This document shows, piece after piece, positions 1-8,779 of a stretch of DNA of 64,000 nt. The notes under the pieces are model-generated. The model searched no databases. It was given only the letters and a program-made list of their open reading frames with translations, and had not been told where the DNA came from. Position 1 is the stretch's first letter, and the number at the start of each line of letters is the position of its first letter. Both the position numbers and the translations under genes were made by a program. The stretch is from Candidatus Neomarinimicrobiota bacterium (lineage in GTDB: Bacteria > Fidelibacterota > Marinisomatia > Marinisomatales > TCS55), in assembly GCA_018651745.1 (NCBI GenBank), contig JABIDL010000011.1, positions 32,616-96,615 on the forward strand, read 5' to 3'.

Positions 1-1
1 C

Positions 2-913
2 CGCGTTTGGCCTTGGATTGCCGTTGCGCTGGTTAGTATGGTTGTTTTTCCGATTATCCCGGAATCTTATTCTGAATTGGGAACGAAGGCAGGTTATCCT
101 CTCATTATGAATGAATTTTTGGGCGCCGGACTCAAAGGTCTTTTGGTTGTTTCATTTCTTGCGGCATTTATGTCAACAATTGATACTCACCTGAATTGGG
201 GAGCTTCTTATTTGGTACATGATATTTATAAACGATTTATCAAAAAAGATGCCAATCAGCAGCATTATGTTTTGGTGAGCAGAATTATTACTGTAATACT
301 TATGATTTGCTCAGCATTTGTTGCTATCAACATGCAAAGTATTAGCAAGGCTTGGGAGTTCATTTTTTCTATGGGTGCTGGAATTGGTCTTGTACTCATT
401 TTAAGATGGTTTTGGTGGCGCATTAATGCCTGGACGGAAATTTCTGCTCTTCTTACCTCCATAATTATAACCATTGTCCTAGAAATTATTGCCTGGAACC
501 AAACCATTTCTGCGGGATTGGAGTACACACTTTTTGATAAATCACCCATTCTGTTCGGCGTAACTATTCAAGTTCATCATAAATTAATGATTATTGTTCC
601 GGTGGCTGTCATAGTCTGGATTATTGTCACATTCATAACCAAACCTGAATCCGAAAAAACATTAACGACTTTTTACCAAAAAGTTCAGCCGGGTGGATGG
701 TGGGGGTCTTATGCCAAAGGGGCCACACTGCAACCAGTAACTCAAGGGTTTTTCTTTAATTGGATCGCCGGCATTGGGTTAATCTATGGATTGAATTTTG
801 CTATCGGAAATTGGATGTTTGGGAATACAGGATATGCTATAAGTTTATTCTTCATCTCAGGAATTGGTTTCTGGTGGCTCTGGAATAATTTATTAGGAAA
901 AATAGACTCTTGA
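2..913 (+). CDS. Sodium:solute symporter (SSS family), 5'-truncated by window edge
   Basis: The reading frame is open back to base 2, so the gene begins before the window; the first ATG at 38 is internal. About 303 residues are visible, strongly hydrophobic, with some eight membrane segments. The stretch FMSTIDTHLNWGASYLVHDI near residue 60 is a conserved helix of the solute:sodium symporter family, which couples Na+ entry to uptake of sugars, amino acids or other solutes across the inner membrane. The substrate cannot be read from the sequence. The stop overlaps the TTG start of the next gene (TTGA), so the two are probably translationally coupled. An SSS transporter beside an amino-sugar acetyltransferase-like gene hints at sugar uptake; that is inference. 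Confidence 0.88.
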   Translation, partial: RVWPWIAVALVSMVVFPIIPESYSELGTKAGYPLIMNEFLGAGLKGLLVVSFLAAFMSTIDTHLNWGASYLVHDIYKRFIKKDANQQHYVLVSRIITVILMICSAFVAINMQSISKAWEFIFSMGAGIGLVLILRWFWWRINAWTEISALLTSIIITIVLEIIAWNQTISAGLEYTLFDKSPILFGVTIQVHHKLMIIVPVAVIVWIIVTFITKPESEKTLTTFYQKVQPGGWWGSYAKGATLQPVTQGFFFNWIAGIGLIYGLNFAIGNWMFGNTGYAISLFFISGIGFWWLWNNLLGKIDS

Positions 914-2022
914 ATTCATCTCAAAGAATTCTCGCCTTAGATGTCTTCCGCGGCATGACCATTTCGCTCATGATCCTCGTAAATAATCCTGGAACATGGG
1001 CTCACGTTTATGCGCCGTTTCGTCATGCAAAATGGCACGGTTGTACACTTACTGATCTCGTTTTTCCATTCTTCCTATTTATCGCGGGGACCGCAATGCG
1101 TTTTTCTTTGGGAAAGGTAAAATTTTGCCGGTGTAAAGATGTATACGTCAAGATTTTTTGGAGAGCCGTTACCATTTTTGCATTTGGAATTTTATTGAAT
1201 GCGTTTCCTTTCATACGACAGGATTGGGATTGGTCTCATTTTCGGATAATGGGAGTGTTGCAACGTATCGGAATTGCCTATGGAATTGGTGCTTTCCTTG
1301 TCCTTCGATTCTCGTTTAAGCAGCTGTGGGGAGTCATTTTTTCTACCTTGGTTGGATATTGGATTATTCTATGGGGATTCGGAGGTCCTGCGCCATTTTC
1401 ACTTGAAAATAATATGGTTAGAATGATTGACTTAACAATTTTGGGTGAATCTCATTTATGGACTGGAACCAGAATTCCATTCGATCCGGAAGGATTGTTT
1501 AGTACGCTTCCGGCAATCGCAACCCTGTTGATGGGATATATGGCAGGTGTCATGATTCATACCGCTGTTGACATGAATGAAAATGTAAAAAAAATGTTCA
1601 TTTCTGGTGGAATTCAGATTGTTGCCGGACTTGTTTGGAGTCTGGCGTTTCCGTTAAATAAATCACTTTGGACCAGTTCCTATGTTTTATTCACAGCCGG
1701 CCTTGCATCCATTATTCTTGCCGGTCTTATTTGGTGCATTGATCTAAAAGGAATAAAAAAAATCTTTTGGCCATTTGTAGTGTATGGAACCAATTCAATT
1801 TTTCTGTTCGTTGGTTCAGGTCTTTGGACTAAAACCATTCTTAAAGTCAAGTTTAGTCTTGATGAACAATCTATTTCAGGATATTCCTATTTATACAAAA
1901 CCATTTTCCAGCCATTGGCAGGTGATTTGAACGGCTCTATCCTGTTTGCCCTTTTCCATGTGATAATGTGGTGGCTGATTTTGCTGTGGCTTTATAGACA
2001 AAAGATATTCATTAAAATTTGA
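910..2022 (+). CDS. DUF5009/NagX-like membrane acyltransferase
   Basis: A 370-residue polytopic membrane protein whose N-terminus (LALDVFRGMTISLMILVNNP, residues 8-27) is typical of the COG4299/NagX family, related to eukaryotic heparan-alpha-glucosaminide N-acetyltransferase. Members are thought to move acetyl groups across the membrane onto amino sugars. Conserved His/Trp residues sit around residue 40 (AKWHGCTLTDLVFPFFLFIAG). About ten to eleven membrane helices are evident. The start is a TTG overlapping the upstream stop; the conserved N-terminus begins only a few residues later, which supports it. The stop overlaps the next gene in the same TTGA fashion. The enzyme class is well supported; the substrate is not known. 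Confidence 0.85.
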   Translation: MNSSQRILALDVFRGMTISLMILVNNPGTWAHVYAPFRHAKWHGCTLTDLVFPFFLFIAGTAMRFSLGKVKFCRCKDVYVKIFWRAVTIFAFGILLNAFPFIRQDWDWSHFRIMGVLQRIGIAYGIGAFLVLRFSFKQLWGVIFSTLVGYWIILWGFGGPAPFSLENNMVRMIDLTILGESHLWTGTRIPFDPEGLFSTLPAIATLLMGYMAGVMIHTAVDMNENVKKMFISGGIQIVAGLVWSLAFPLNKSLWTSSYVLFTAGLASIILAGLIWCIDLKGIKKIFWPFVVYGTNSIFLFVGSGLWTKTILKVKFSLDEQSISGYSYLYKTIFQPLAGDLNGSILFALFHVIMWWLILLWLYRQKIFIKI

Positions 2023-2771
2023 ATTCATCTTCACAAAAAGTTTTCATTACCGGCGCCAGCAGTGGAATTGGTGAATCGCTTGCTTATTATTATGCAAAAC
2101 TGGGCGCCACGGTTGGCATTGCTGCCCGCAGAAAAGATCGGCTAATTGCAGTAGGAACAAAAATCAAGGATCTTGGCGGAACGCCAATCGTCTTACAATT
2201 GGATGTTTCCGAACAAGATTCCTGCAAACAAGTGATCGATCGATTTCTAAATGAAGCCGGTAGCGTTGATATTGTAATCGCAAATGCCGGCGTGGGCGGA
2301 TCCGATAAACTTTCATCCGGTGATGCATCTGCAATAAACAAAATTTTATCCGTGAATATCTTGGGCGTTACCAATACAATCATTCCCTTCATCCCAACGC
2401 TAAAAGAACAGAAATCAGGGCGGATATGCATTATCAGTTCAATAGCCGGCACTCGCGGAATGGTTGGCCACGGTGGATATTCCGGGTCAAAAGCAGCTGT
2501 GCGGGTTTTGGGCGATAGTTGGGATTACAGTCTTCGCCTCCACAATATATCAACTACAGTTGTTTTCCCTGGCTGGATTGCCACCGAAATGACGGAAGAT
2601 CACTCATTCAAAATGTTTTTCCTGATGGATTCCAATACAGCCGCCTGTAAAATTTCCAACGCGATAGCCAAAGGTAAACGTAGATATACTCTTCCTTGGC
2701 AATGGAACATTATTGTCCCACTTTTTCGGATGTTGCCGAGATGGGTATTGGAGTTACTTTCTACTAAATGA
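2019..2771 (+). CDS. Short-chain dehydrogenase/reductase
   Basis: A 250-residue NAD(P)-dependent oxidoreductase of the classical SDR family. The Rossmann glycine motif TGASSGIG is at residues 11-18, the structural NAG motif at 89-91, the catalytic serine around 140-141 and the YxxxK pair at Y154/K158. AARRKDR after beta-2 (residues 35-41) carries basic residues that usually mean NADPH preference. The C-terminus is hydrophobic (WNIIVPLFRMLPRWVLELL), as in membrane-associated SDRs that act on lipids or ketosphinganine-like substrates, but the substrate is unknown. The TTG start overlaps the preceding stop and has no obvious Shine-Dalgarno, so coupling is likely; the stop overlaps the next ATG (ATGA). 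Confidence 0.9.
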   Translation: MNSSSQKVFITGASSGIGESLAYYYAKLGATVGIAARRKDRLIAVGTKIKDLGGTPIVLQLDVSEQDSCKQVIDRFLNEAGSVDIVIANAGVGGSDKLSSGDASAINKILSVNILGVTNTIIPFIPTLKEQKSGRICIISSIAGTRGMVGHGGYSGSKAAVRVLGDSWDYSLRLHNISTTVVFPGWIATEMTEDHSFKMFFLMDSNTAACKISNAIAKGKRRYTLPWQWNIIVPLFRMLPRWVLELLSTK

Positions 2772-3307
2772 TTAATTTTCTACCCCAAGTAATGCTTTCT
2801 GCGGCATTCATATTGCTACTGCCGCTGTTGGCAATGCAGATTACAGACGAAGTAAACTGGGACGTTGCTGATTTCGCAATCGCCTGGATTCTATTAGTCA
2901 GCACGGGTTTCACGTATAAGTTGGCAACGATTAAAGTAGGCAATACCGTGTACAGATTAGCTGTAGGTCTTGCGCTCACCGGCGCATTCATTCTCTTCTG
3001 GGTTAACGGTGCCGTTGGCAACATCGGGAGTGAAAATAACGACACCAATCTGATGTATGGCGGCGTGCTCGCCGTTGGAATCATCGGGACCATTATCGTG
3101 CGATTGAATCCACGGGGAATGTCACGGACGATGTTCGCAATGGCCGTCGCACAAACGTTGGTCACCATAATTGCTTTGATCGCTGGGATGCATCAGGGTC
3201 CTGAAATCTCCATGGTCGAGATCTTGATCTTGAATGGATTCTTTGTCGCGCTATTTGCGGGATCGGCTTGGCTGTTTCGCCATGCCGCACACAAATCGAA
3301 CCCATAA
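2768..3307 (+). CDS. Conserved membrane protein of unknown function
   Basis: A 179-residue protein with five predicted membrane helices (about residues 5-24, 35-52, 67-85, 97-112, 124-141 and a last segment at 155-172). The motif WVNGAVGNIGSENNDTNLMY at 78-97, followed by a GI.GTI..R helix, matches in my memory a widespread uncharacterised integral membrane family; no function is known. It begins by ATGA overlap with the dehydrogenase gene. Its base composition looks richer in G+C than that of its neighbours and its reverse complement is also open over most of its length, a codon-bias effect, so recent acquisition is possible. Confidence 0.8.
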   Translation: MINFLPQVMLSAAFILLLPLLAMQITDEVNWDVADFAIAWILLVSTGFTYKLATIKVGNTVYRLAVGLALTGAFILFWVNGAVGNIGSENNDTNLMYGGVLAVGIIGTIIVRLNPRGMSRTMFAMAVAQTLVTIIALIAGMHQGPEISMVEILILNGFFVALFAGSAWLFRHAAHKSNP

Positions 3308-3316
3308 GAAGCAGCA

Positions 3317-4489
3317 ATGAAATTTAATTATTTATTTGTTATCCTAATCGCTATTACAACGTCAATGTCTCAAAGTTTAAGCGATCTGTCATTTGGAACG
3401 GATGATACTTTTGAAGTGATGACCTGGAATATAGAATGGTTCCCAAAAAATGGACAAACTACTGTTGATTCCGTGTCTGCAATAATACAGTCCTTAGATA
3501 TTGATTTGTATGCATTTCAGGAAATAACAGACACAACTTTGTTTAAACAAATGATTTACGATATTGATGATTATGAATACTATTTTCAGTCAAGTTGGTT
3601 TGGCGGCTTGGCATTTGTTTATAAAACGAGTGTGATTGAAATTGACAGCATGTATGAAATTTATACAGAAGAGCCCTATTGGCGTCCATTTCCCCGCTCG
3701 CCTATGGTGATGGATATGAATTATCAGGATCAGAAATATTATATTATTAATAATCATTTCAAATGTTGCGGTAATGGTACTATGGATCTCTCTGATTCCT
3801 GGGATGAAGAAACACGGCGGTTTGACGCTAGTAATCTTCTAAAGGATTATATTGATGTGAATTTGCCTGATGAAAATGTTATTGTATTAGGTGATCTCAA
3901 CGATATTTTAACGGATGCATCGGCACAAAATGTGTTTCAAACCATTCTTGATGATGACGGGAATTATCTTTTTGCCGATATTGATATTGCAAATGGTCCA
4001 AGTTCGGGATGGTCTTATCCAAGTTGGCCTTCTCATATTGATCATATCTTTATCACAAATGAACTATTTGATGGTTTTGGAAATACCAGTTCCCTTATAC
4101 AAACGATAGCAATCGATGAAAACATGGCAGGCGGATTCGATGCATACGATGAAAATTTTTCGGATCATCGTCCGGTTGCGCTAAAACTAGGACATGATTT
4201 GGCCATAAATGACGCTGTAGTAATTTCACAAAAATATTATGTAATGAATTATCCCAATCCTTTTAATCCTACTACGACGATTTCTTATGAAGTATTTGAA
4301 CCCGGATTCATAAACATTTCGATTTACAATTTGAATGGCCAGTTAGTTAAGATTTTAGTAAATGATAGAAAAACCAAAGGATTACAGTCATCTATTTGGA
4401 ATGCAAGAAATGTTAGTTCGGGTTTGTATTTTTACACCTTAACTTATGGGAATAAAACAGTTACAAAGAAAATGTTGTTGCTTAAATAA
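3317..4489 (+). CDS. Secreted endonuclease/exonuclease/phosphatase-like protein with C-terminal sorting domain
   Basis: A 390-residue exported protein. Residues 1-19 form a signal peptide. The EEP (DNase I-like) fold follows: MTWNIEWF (Asn38), FQEITD (Glu69), GDLNDIL near residue 192, HIDHIF near 241 and SDHRPV near 283, which are the metal-binding and catalytic motifs of Mg2+-dependent nucleases and phosphodiesterases. Residues about 305-390 are a FlgD-like/type IX sorting domain starting YPNPFNPTTTI and ending in KKMLLLK, as on the surface proteins starting at 49138 and 64000. It probably degrades extracellular DNA or phosphoesters for nutrient scavenging. Start ATG 3317 is preceded by AAGAAGCAGC, a weak ribosome-binding site. 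Confidence 0.88.
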   Translation: MKFNYLFVILIAITTSMSQSLSDLSFGTDDTFEVMTWNIEWFPKNGQTTVDSVSAIIQSLDIDLYAFQEITDTTLFKQMIYDIDDYEYYFQSSWFGGLAFVYKTSVIEIDSMYEIYTEEPYWRPFPRSPMVMDMNYQDQKYYIINNHFKCCGNGTMDLSDSWDEETRRFDASNLLKDYIDVNLPDENVIVLGDLNDILTDASAQNVFQTILDDDGNYLFADIDIANGPSSGWSYPSWPSHIDHIFITNELFDGFGNTSSLIQTIAIDENMAGGFDAYDENFSDHRPVALKLGHDLAINDAVVISQKYYVMNYPNPFNPTTTISYEVFEPGFINISIYNLNGQLVKILVNDRKTKGLQSSIWNARNVSSGLYFYTLTYGNKTVTKKMLLLK

Positions 4490-4573
4490 TGACCATTTAA
4501 GAGAGGTTGGTTACCGGGTGATCTCTGAGTTTATTTGTAAGCCAATCACAAAATAATTCAATAAATTAAGATT

Positions 4574-5143
4574 ATGAAAATAACTACAATACCAATGAAA
4601 CAAACGGGGATCATTTCGTTCGACACGCCAATAGCGCGTATTATTGCTGTGTTGTTGGGATCCCTTATCATTGCCGCACTTGCGCAGATTTCCATTCCGG
4701 TTCCGTTTGGTCCCGTTCCCATAACAGGGCAGACAATTGGCGTTATTTTGGTTGGAGGTTTGCTTGGATCTAAGCGCGGTGCATTCGCGGTGATGGCGTA
4801 TTTGGCTGAGGGTGCATCCGGACTTCCGGTCTTCGCTGAATTTAAAGCCGGCGCTCACGTTTTAGTAGGACCGACTGCTGGATATTTATGGGCGTTTATT
4901 CCCGCTGCATTTTTAACAGGTTACTTTGCAGAAAAGGGATTTACGCTAAAACCGATCCCTAGTTTTCTAACCTGTTTTAGTTCTACAACCTTCATTCTTT
5001 TTTCAGGGACAGCTTTCCTTACCTTATTCAATTTCGGATTTAACGAAGCCTTGGTGATAGGCTTCTATCCTTTTCTAGTCGGCGATATTGTAAAGTCAAT
5101 TGTTTGTGCAGCAATGCTGACGGGCGTTAGAAAAGTCAGTTAA
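4574..5143 (+). CDS. bioY: Biotin transporter BioY
   Basis: A 189-residue membrane protein of the BioY family, the substrate-binding S component of energy-coupling-factor biotin uptake. The core PVPFGPVPITGQTIGVILVG (about residues 41-60) and the GRRG-like SKRGA, then PVFA and GPTAGYLWAF, are family hallmarks. Six membrane helices are expected. The ECF A and T components (BioM/BioN) are not adjacent; BioY can work alone or share a module encoded elsewhere. The second Met (residue 8) is an alternative start. Monocistronic: a terminator follows at 5168-5192. No convincing BirA operator or riboswitch is visible upstream. Confidence 0.92.
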   Translation: MKITTIPMKQTGIISFDTPIARIIAVLLGSLIIAALAQISIPVPFGPVPITGQTIGVILVGGLLGSKRGAFAVMAYLAEGASGLPVFAEFKAGAHVLVGPTAGYLWAFIPAAFLTGYFAEKGFTLKPIPSFLTCFSSTTFILFSGTAFLTLFNFGFNEALVIGFYPFLVGDIVKSIVCAAMLTGVRKVS

Positions 5144-5167
5144 CGAAACTTAAATATCAAAATGTAG

Positions 5168-5192
5168 AGGGTTCACCGGAAACCCTTTTTTT
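5168..5192 (+). terminator. Rho-independent terminator after bioY
   Basis: AGGGTT (5168-5173) pairs with AACCCT (5181-5186) around a 7-nt loop, followed by a run of seven T. It lies 25 nt after the bioY stop and just before the convergent pterin dehydratase gene. Confidence 0.85.
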
Positions 5193-5201
5193 GTCGTTCA
5201 T

Positions 5202-5486
5202 CTATTCCTTCTTAAGTAATTCGGCAATCTCTGCCATGCCAAAACACGCCGAAGTTACTCCACCTTGATCATGCGATGTAAATGCGAGGTCAATCCTGCA
5301 CCAGCCTACAACCATATCCGGATGATGATTGGTTTCTTCTGCCTTTTCTGCTAACCGATTAATGAAGTCTATGCTTTCCATGTAGAACTTAAATGTGAAT
5401 GTTTTCTTGATGGCATTATCTTTGAATTCCCAGCCATATAAACTAGATAGTTTTTCCTGAATTTCGATATCAGTTAACCGACTCAT
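5202..5486 (-). CDS. phhB: Pterin-4a-carbinolamine dehydratase
   Basis: A 94-residue protein of the PCD/DCoH family. It dehydrates 4a-hydroxytetrahydropterin so that the pterin cofactor of aromatic amino acid hydroxylases can be recycled. The signature ETNHHPDM (residues 51-58, His54/His55) and a third active-site His72 (TSHDQGGVT) are all present, and length is normal. It overlaps the start of the downstream end of the MATE gene by 4 nt (ATGA). A partner pterin-dependent hydroxylase is encoded in this same window at 37348-38058, although 32 kb away. Confidence 0.93.
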   Translation of the reverse strand: MSRLTDIEIQEKLSSLYGWEFKDNAIKKTFTFKFYMESIDFINRLAEKAEETNHHPDMVVGWCRIDLAFTSHDQGGVTSACFGMAEIAELLKKE

Positions 5487-6880
5487 CGAATATCCTTATA
5501 AATACGATTTAATGCATTCAATTCTACTCTAACCCAACTCACAGCAATTGTAAATGCAACAGCTGTAGAAATCATCATTGCATACCAGATCCAAACGACA
5601 GGTTTATCTAATACAAACTTGAAATAGGTTGCCAATGCCGCACTCACAACCAGTACACGAATAGTGGTAATGACCAAAACTGGAATTCCTTTCCCCAGCC
5701 CTTGCATGATTCGTCCGGAAGAAATGGCAATAGCTACAAACGGATACATGAGACACATTAATCTCAAATAGCCAACAGCAACATCAATAATTTCTTGATC
5801 TTTAGTAAACATGGAAGAAAATATTTCTGCAAAATAATAAACAAATATGGATGAAACGATGGTAATAATAAAAACCCGTGAAATTCCATATTTTACAATT
5901 TGATTTAAAGCGTCAATTCTACTCGCACCATAAAACATTCCAACGAGTGTAGTTAATCCGCCTGCGATAGCAAATATGGGCAATAAAATAAGCATGTCCA
6001 ACCGCCCAGCGACCTGATATGCTGCAACTGTTTGAGGTGAATAATGGATGAGGATTTTATTAAAGACTCCCTGTCCAACTGCCATTATTATCATGGACAT
6101 GGATGCAGGCAATCCCACCTTTACAATATCCCATAGAATCACTTTTGAAGGTGAAAAATCTTTTAACCGAAATGTGATATAAGCATGTTTTTTAACAAAA
6201 AGCATAAAAATAAAAATAACAAAAACAACGCATTGTGAAATGATCGTTGCCATGGCAGCGCCTTTCACGCCTAAACCTAAACCAAATCCACCGTAATTAT
6301 TTAAATCAAAAATGAAAATTGGATCTAAAATGATATTCAATATTGTTCCCAGTCCTGCAACCAGCATAGGAAATTTCATATCACCTTCCCCGGCTAAAAT
6401 AGATCTAAAAAATCCGGAAAAAATCATGAAAGGTAATCCAAGAATTATGATATGAAGATAATCCCACGCTAAAGATAAAATTTCATTTTCCGCACCGAGG
6501 ATGATTAAAACTTTATGTCCAAAAAGTAAACCTGAAATAGTAAAAATTGTAGCAATCACAGCCGCCATTGCCAAAGCATGTTCTGCGCTATTGTCTGCAT
6601 TCCTTTTATTATTTTTCCCAATAAATCTTGCAATAGAAGCGGTTACACCGGAGCCCAATCCCATGGTGAGTCCGAGAACTAGAAAAAATACCGGCATATT
6701 AAAGGCAACGCCTGCAATAGCATTTCCACCTAATCTCCCAATAAACATCATATCAACAATGTTATAGAGCGTATGGATTCCCATACCAAGCATAATGGGA
6801 ATGGCCAATGTCCAAAGTGCTTTTTGTGGATTATCTAGAAAAAGTGTGAGGCGTGAATTGCGGTCATTTAGTTCGGACAT
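5483..6880 (-). CDS. MATE family efflux transporter
   Basis: A 465-residue protein with twelve predicted membrane helices arranged as two six-helix bundles, typical of MATE (NorM/MepA-like) Na+- or H+-coupled multidrug and toxin exporters. LWTLAIPIMLGMGIHTLYNI at the N-terminus and the MGLGSGVTASIARFIGKNN loop are diagnostic. The cargo is unknown. It is followed by the pterin dehydratase with a 4-nt overlap; the ATG start lies 59 nt downstream of the DASS transporter gene, so these may be one operon. Confidence 0.92.
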   Translation of the reverse strand: MSELNDRNSRLTLFLDNPQKALWTLAIPIMLGMGIHTLYNIVDMMFIGRLGGNAIAGVAFNMPVFFLVLGLTMGLGSGVTASIARFIGKNNKRNADNSAEHALAMAAVIATIFTISGLLFGHKVLIILGAENEILSLAWDYLHIIILGLPFMIFSGFFRSILAGEGDMKFPMLVAGLGTILNIILDPIFIFDLNNYGGFGLGLGVKGAAMATIISQCVVFVIFIFMLFVKKHAYITFRLKDFSPSKVILWDIVKVGLPASMSMIIMAVGQGVFNKILIHYSPQTVAAYQVAGRLDMLILLPIFAIAGGLTTLVGMFYGASRIDALNQIVKYGISRVFIITIVSSIFVYYFAEIFSSMFTKDQEIIDVAVGYLRLMCLMYPFVAIAISSGRIMQGLGKGIPVLVITTIRVLVVSAALATYFKFVLDKPVVWIWYAMMISTAVAFTIAVSWVRVELNALNRIYKDIR

Positions 6881-6939
6881 AAGCTGTTAATTTACGATCA
6901 CCAATCACCTGTAATAAAGTAATGATTAGGTTCAGGTAT

Positions 6940-8742
6940 TTATCCAATTACTGTAAACGGCCATAAGATGGGAATCAGGAAAGATGCCAAAAGCCAAAGT
7001 GCAATGGCAAGCGGAAGTCCGACAGTTAGATAATCTTTATACTTGTAACCTCCGGGGCCATAAACCATCAAATTTGTTTGGTATCCAATGGGTGTAATAA
7101 AAGAAGCAGATGCAGCAAAACACACTGCAAAAATGAATGGACGAGGATCATATCCAAGCTTTGCCGCCAATGCCAATGCAATTGGGCTCATGATAATTGC
7201 TGTTGCAGCATTGGATGACACTTCTGTTAAAATGACAGTAATTAGATATATGAGAGATAAAAGAATGTACGGCTGCCAAGCTTCCTCAAAAGACATCGAG
7301 AAGTTAAATAGAGAATTGCTGATCCAATCTGCAGTCCCACTGGTTTGAATTACAATACCAAGTGGAATGAGAGCTGCTATTAAAATAATCACATTCCACT
7401 GAACGGATTGGTAAGATTCATTTGGTGTAATAACTTTTAAAAGTAACAGAACAACCCATCCGATTAATGCCGCTATCATTATAGGCATAATTCCGAGAGC
7501 AGCAACCGTTACAACACCGATAACGGTAACAATACTCGCCCACCAGAACCGGCTTTTTTTCATAGTTGCTTCTATTTCCTCCAGAACAATAAAATTGTTC
7601 GAGTCCGCCAATTCCTGAATTTTATCACGAGGACCATAAACTAGGAGGGTGTCAAAAGCATGTAAAATCACCTTTGCGATTTTTTCCCGGAGAATGGACC
7701 CTTCGCGCCTAATCGCCAAAACAAAACTACCATACCTGCGTCTAAAATTTGATCCAAGTAAATTGAGTCCGATCAAGTCAGATTTCTCTGTTAGCAAAGC
7801 TTCCACCAAAATATTGTTTTCTTGTTGAAGTTCGAACTGTGTCAATTTTTCGTCGGTTAGCAAATTAACTTTTTCCACCTCTTTCATTCTTAAAAAGTTG
7901 TCAACTGAACCGCGTACAAATAAAATATCGTTATCCAATAAAATTGTATTTCTGATATTGGATGTTATCATAGATCCTTCGCGTAAAATATCAATCACAG
8001 TCACATCATAATTTTGGTTAATGGCGCGAGCGAGAATTGTTTTTCCAACTAAAGGTGAATCTTTACCAATTTTCATTTCCGTTAAAAATCCGCCCATATG
8101 ATAACTTTTAGTCAAACTAGATGTTACAGTACGAGATGGTAAAATTTTATATCCAATTGCAATCATATACCCTAAACCGACTAATAAAAGAATTGAACCA
8201 TATTTGGTGAATTCAAACATCCCTAACGGTTCGTTCCCCGATGCAGTGAGAATAGAATTCACAAGAAGATTTGTAGAAGTGCCAACTAAGGTCAATGTGC
8301 CACCCATAATCGCAGCGTAGCTTAGCGGAATTAACACTTTTGAAGGGCTGATTTTGTATTGATGAGCCATTCTGATTGTAATTGGCATGAAAATTGCCAC
8401 GATGGCAGTATTGTTTACAAAAGCAGATAAGATAGCAATACTAAAGAGGTATGCGGAAAGTCCCAACGAAAATGACCGGCTGGCGATGGTATTTATTCTT
8501 GCAACCAAGTATTCGAGTACCCCGGTTTTTTGAATAGCATGGCTTAAAATGAAAAGACAAGCAATCGTAATAACTGCCGGGTTGGCCAACCCGGACACCG
8601 CTTCTGAAGGGCTCAGGAAATCAAAAAGAATTAATATGCATAGGATTGCCAATGCCGATACTTCTAAGGCAAACACCTCGGTTACAAACAGGATAAACAT
8701 GAGGATTATTATCCCTATGACAATTGGTATTTCGAAACTCAT
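6940..8742 (-). CDS. SLC13/DASS-family transporter with two RCK_C (TrkA-C) domains
   Basis: A 600-residue divalent anion:Na+ symporter-like permease. Membrane helices occupy residues 1-200 and 395-600 and carry SNAATAIIMSPIALALA and, in the first half, VNNTAIVAIFMP, the paired helix-turn motifs of the DASS/ArsB fold. Between them (about 205-375) are two TrkA-C/RCK_C ligand-binding domains (for example GKTILARAINQNYDVTVIDI and GLNLLGSNFRRRYGSFVLAI). This architecture is common in sulfate, dicarboxylate or citrate-type carriers; the substrate cannot be assigned. It lies between the HD-GYP gene and the MATE gene on the same strand. Confidence 0.9.
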   Translation of the reverse strand: MSFEIPIVIGIIILMFILFVTEVFALEVSALAILCILILFDFLSPSEAVSGLANPAVITIACLFILSHAIQKTGVLEYLVARINTIASRSFSLGLSAYLFSIAILSAFVNNTAIVAIFMPITIRMAHQYKISPSKVLIPLSYAAIMGGTLTLVGTSTNLLVNSILTASGNEPLGMFEFTKYGSILLLVGLGYMIAIGYKILPSRTVTSSLTKSYHMGGFLTEMKIGKDSPLVGKTILARAINQNYDVTVIDILREGSMITSNIRNTILLDNDILFVRGSVDNFLRMKEVEKVNLLTDEKLTQFELQQENNILVEALLTEKSDLIGLNLLGSNFRRRYGSFVLAIRREGSILREKIAKVILHAFDTLLVYGPRDKIQELADSNNFIVLEEIEATMKKSRFWWASIVTVIGVVTVAALGIMPIMIAALIGWVVLLLLKVITPNESYQSVQWNVIILIAALIPLGIVIQTSGTADWISNSLFNFSMSFEEAWQPYILLSLIYLITVILTEVSSNAATAIIMSPIALALAAKLGYDPRPFIFAVCFAASASFITPIGYQTNLMVYGPGGYKYKDYLTVGLPLAIALWLLASFLIPILWPFTVIG

Positions 8743-8779
8743 TTTACCTTAAGTTATTGAATAACCTCTTTGGATGTTT

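Noticed and set aside
2764-3168. Long minus-strand open frame opposite the 179-residue membrane protein
   Set aside because: A shadow caused by the codon bias of the real gene, which has clear membrane helices and a coupled start.
4501-4560. Possible BirA box or riboswitch upstream of bioY
   Set aside because: TTGTAAGCC resembles one BirA half-site but the second half at the right spacing is missing, and no riboswitch-like conserved core is visible.
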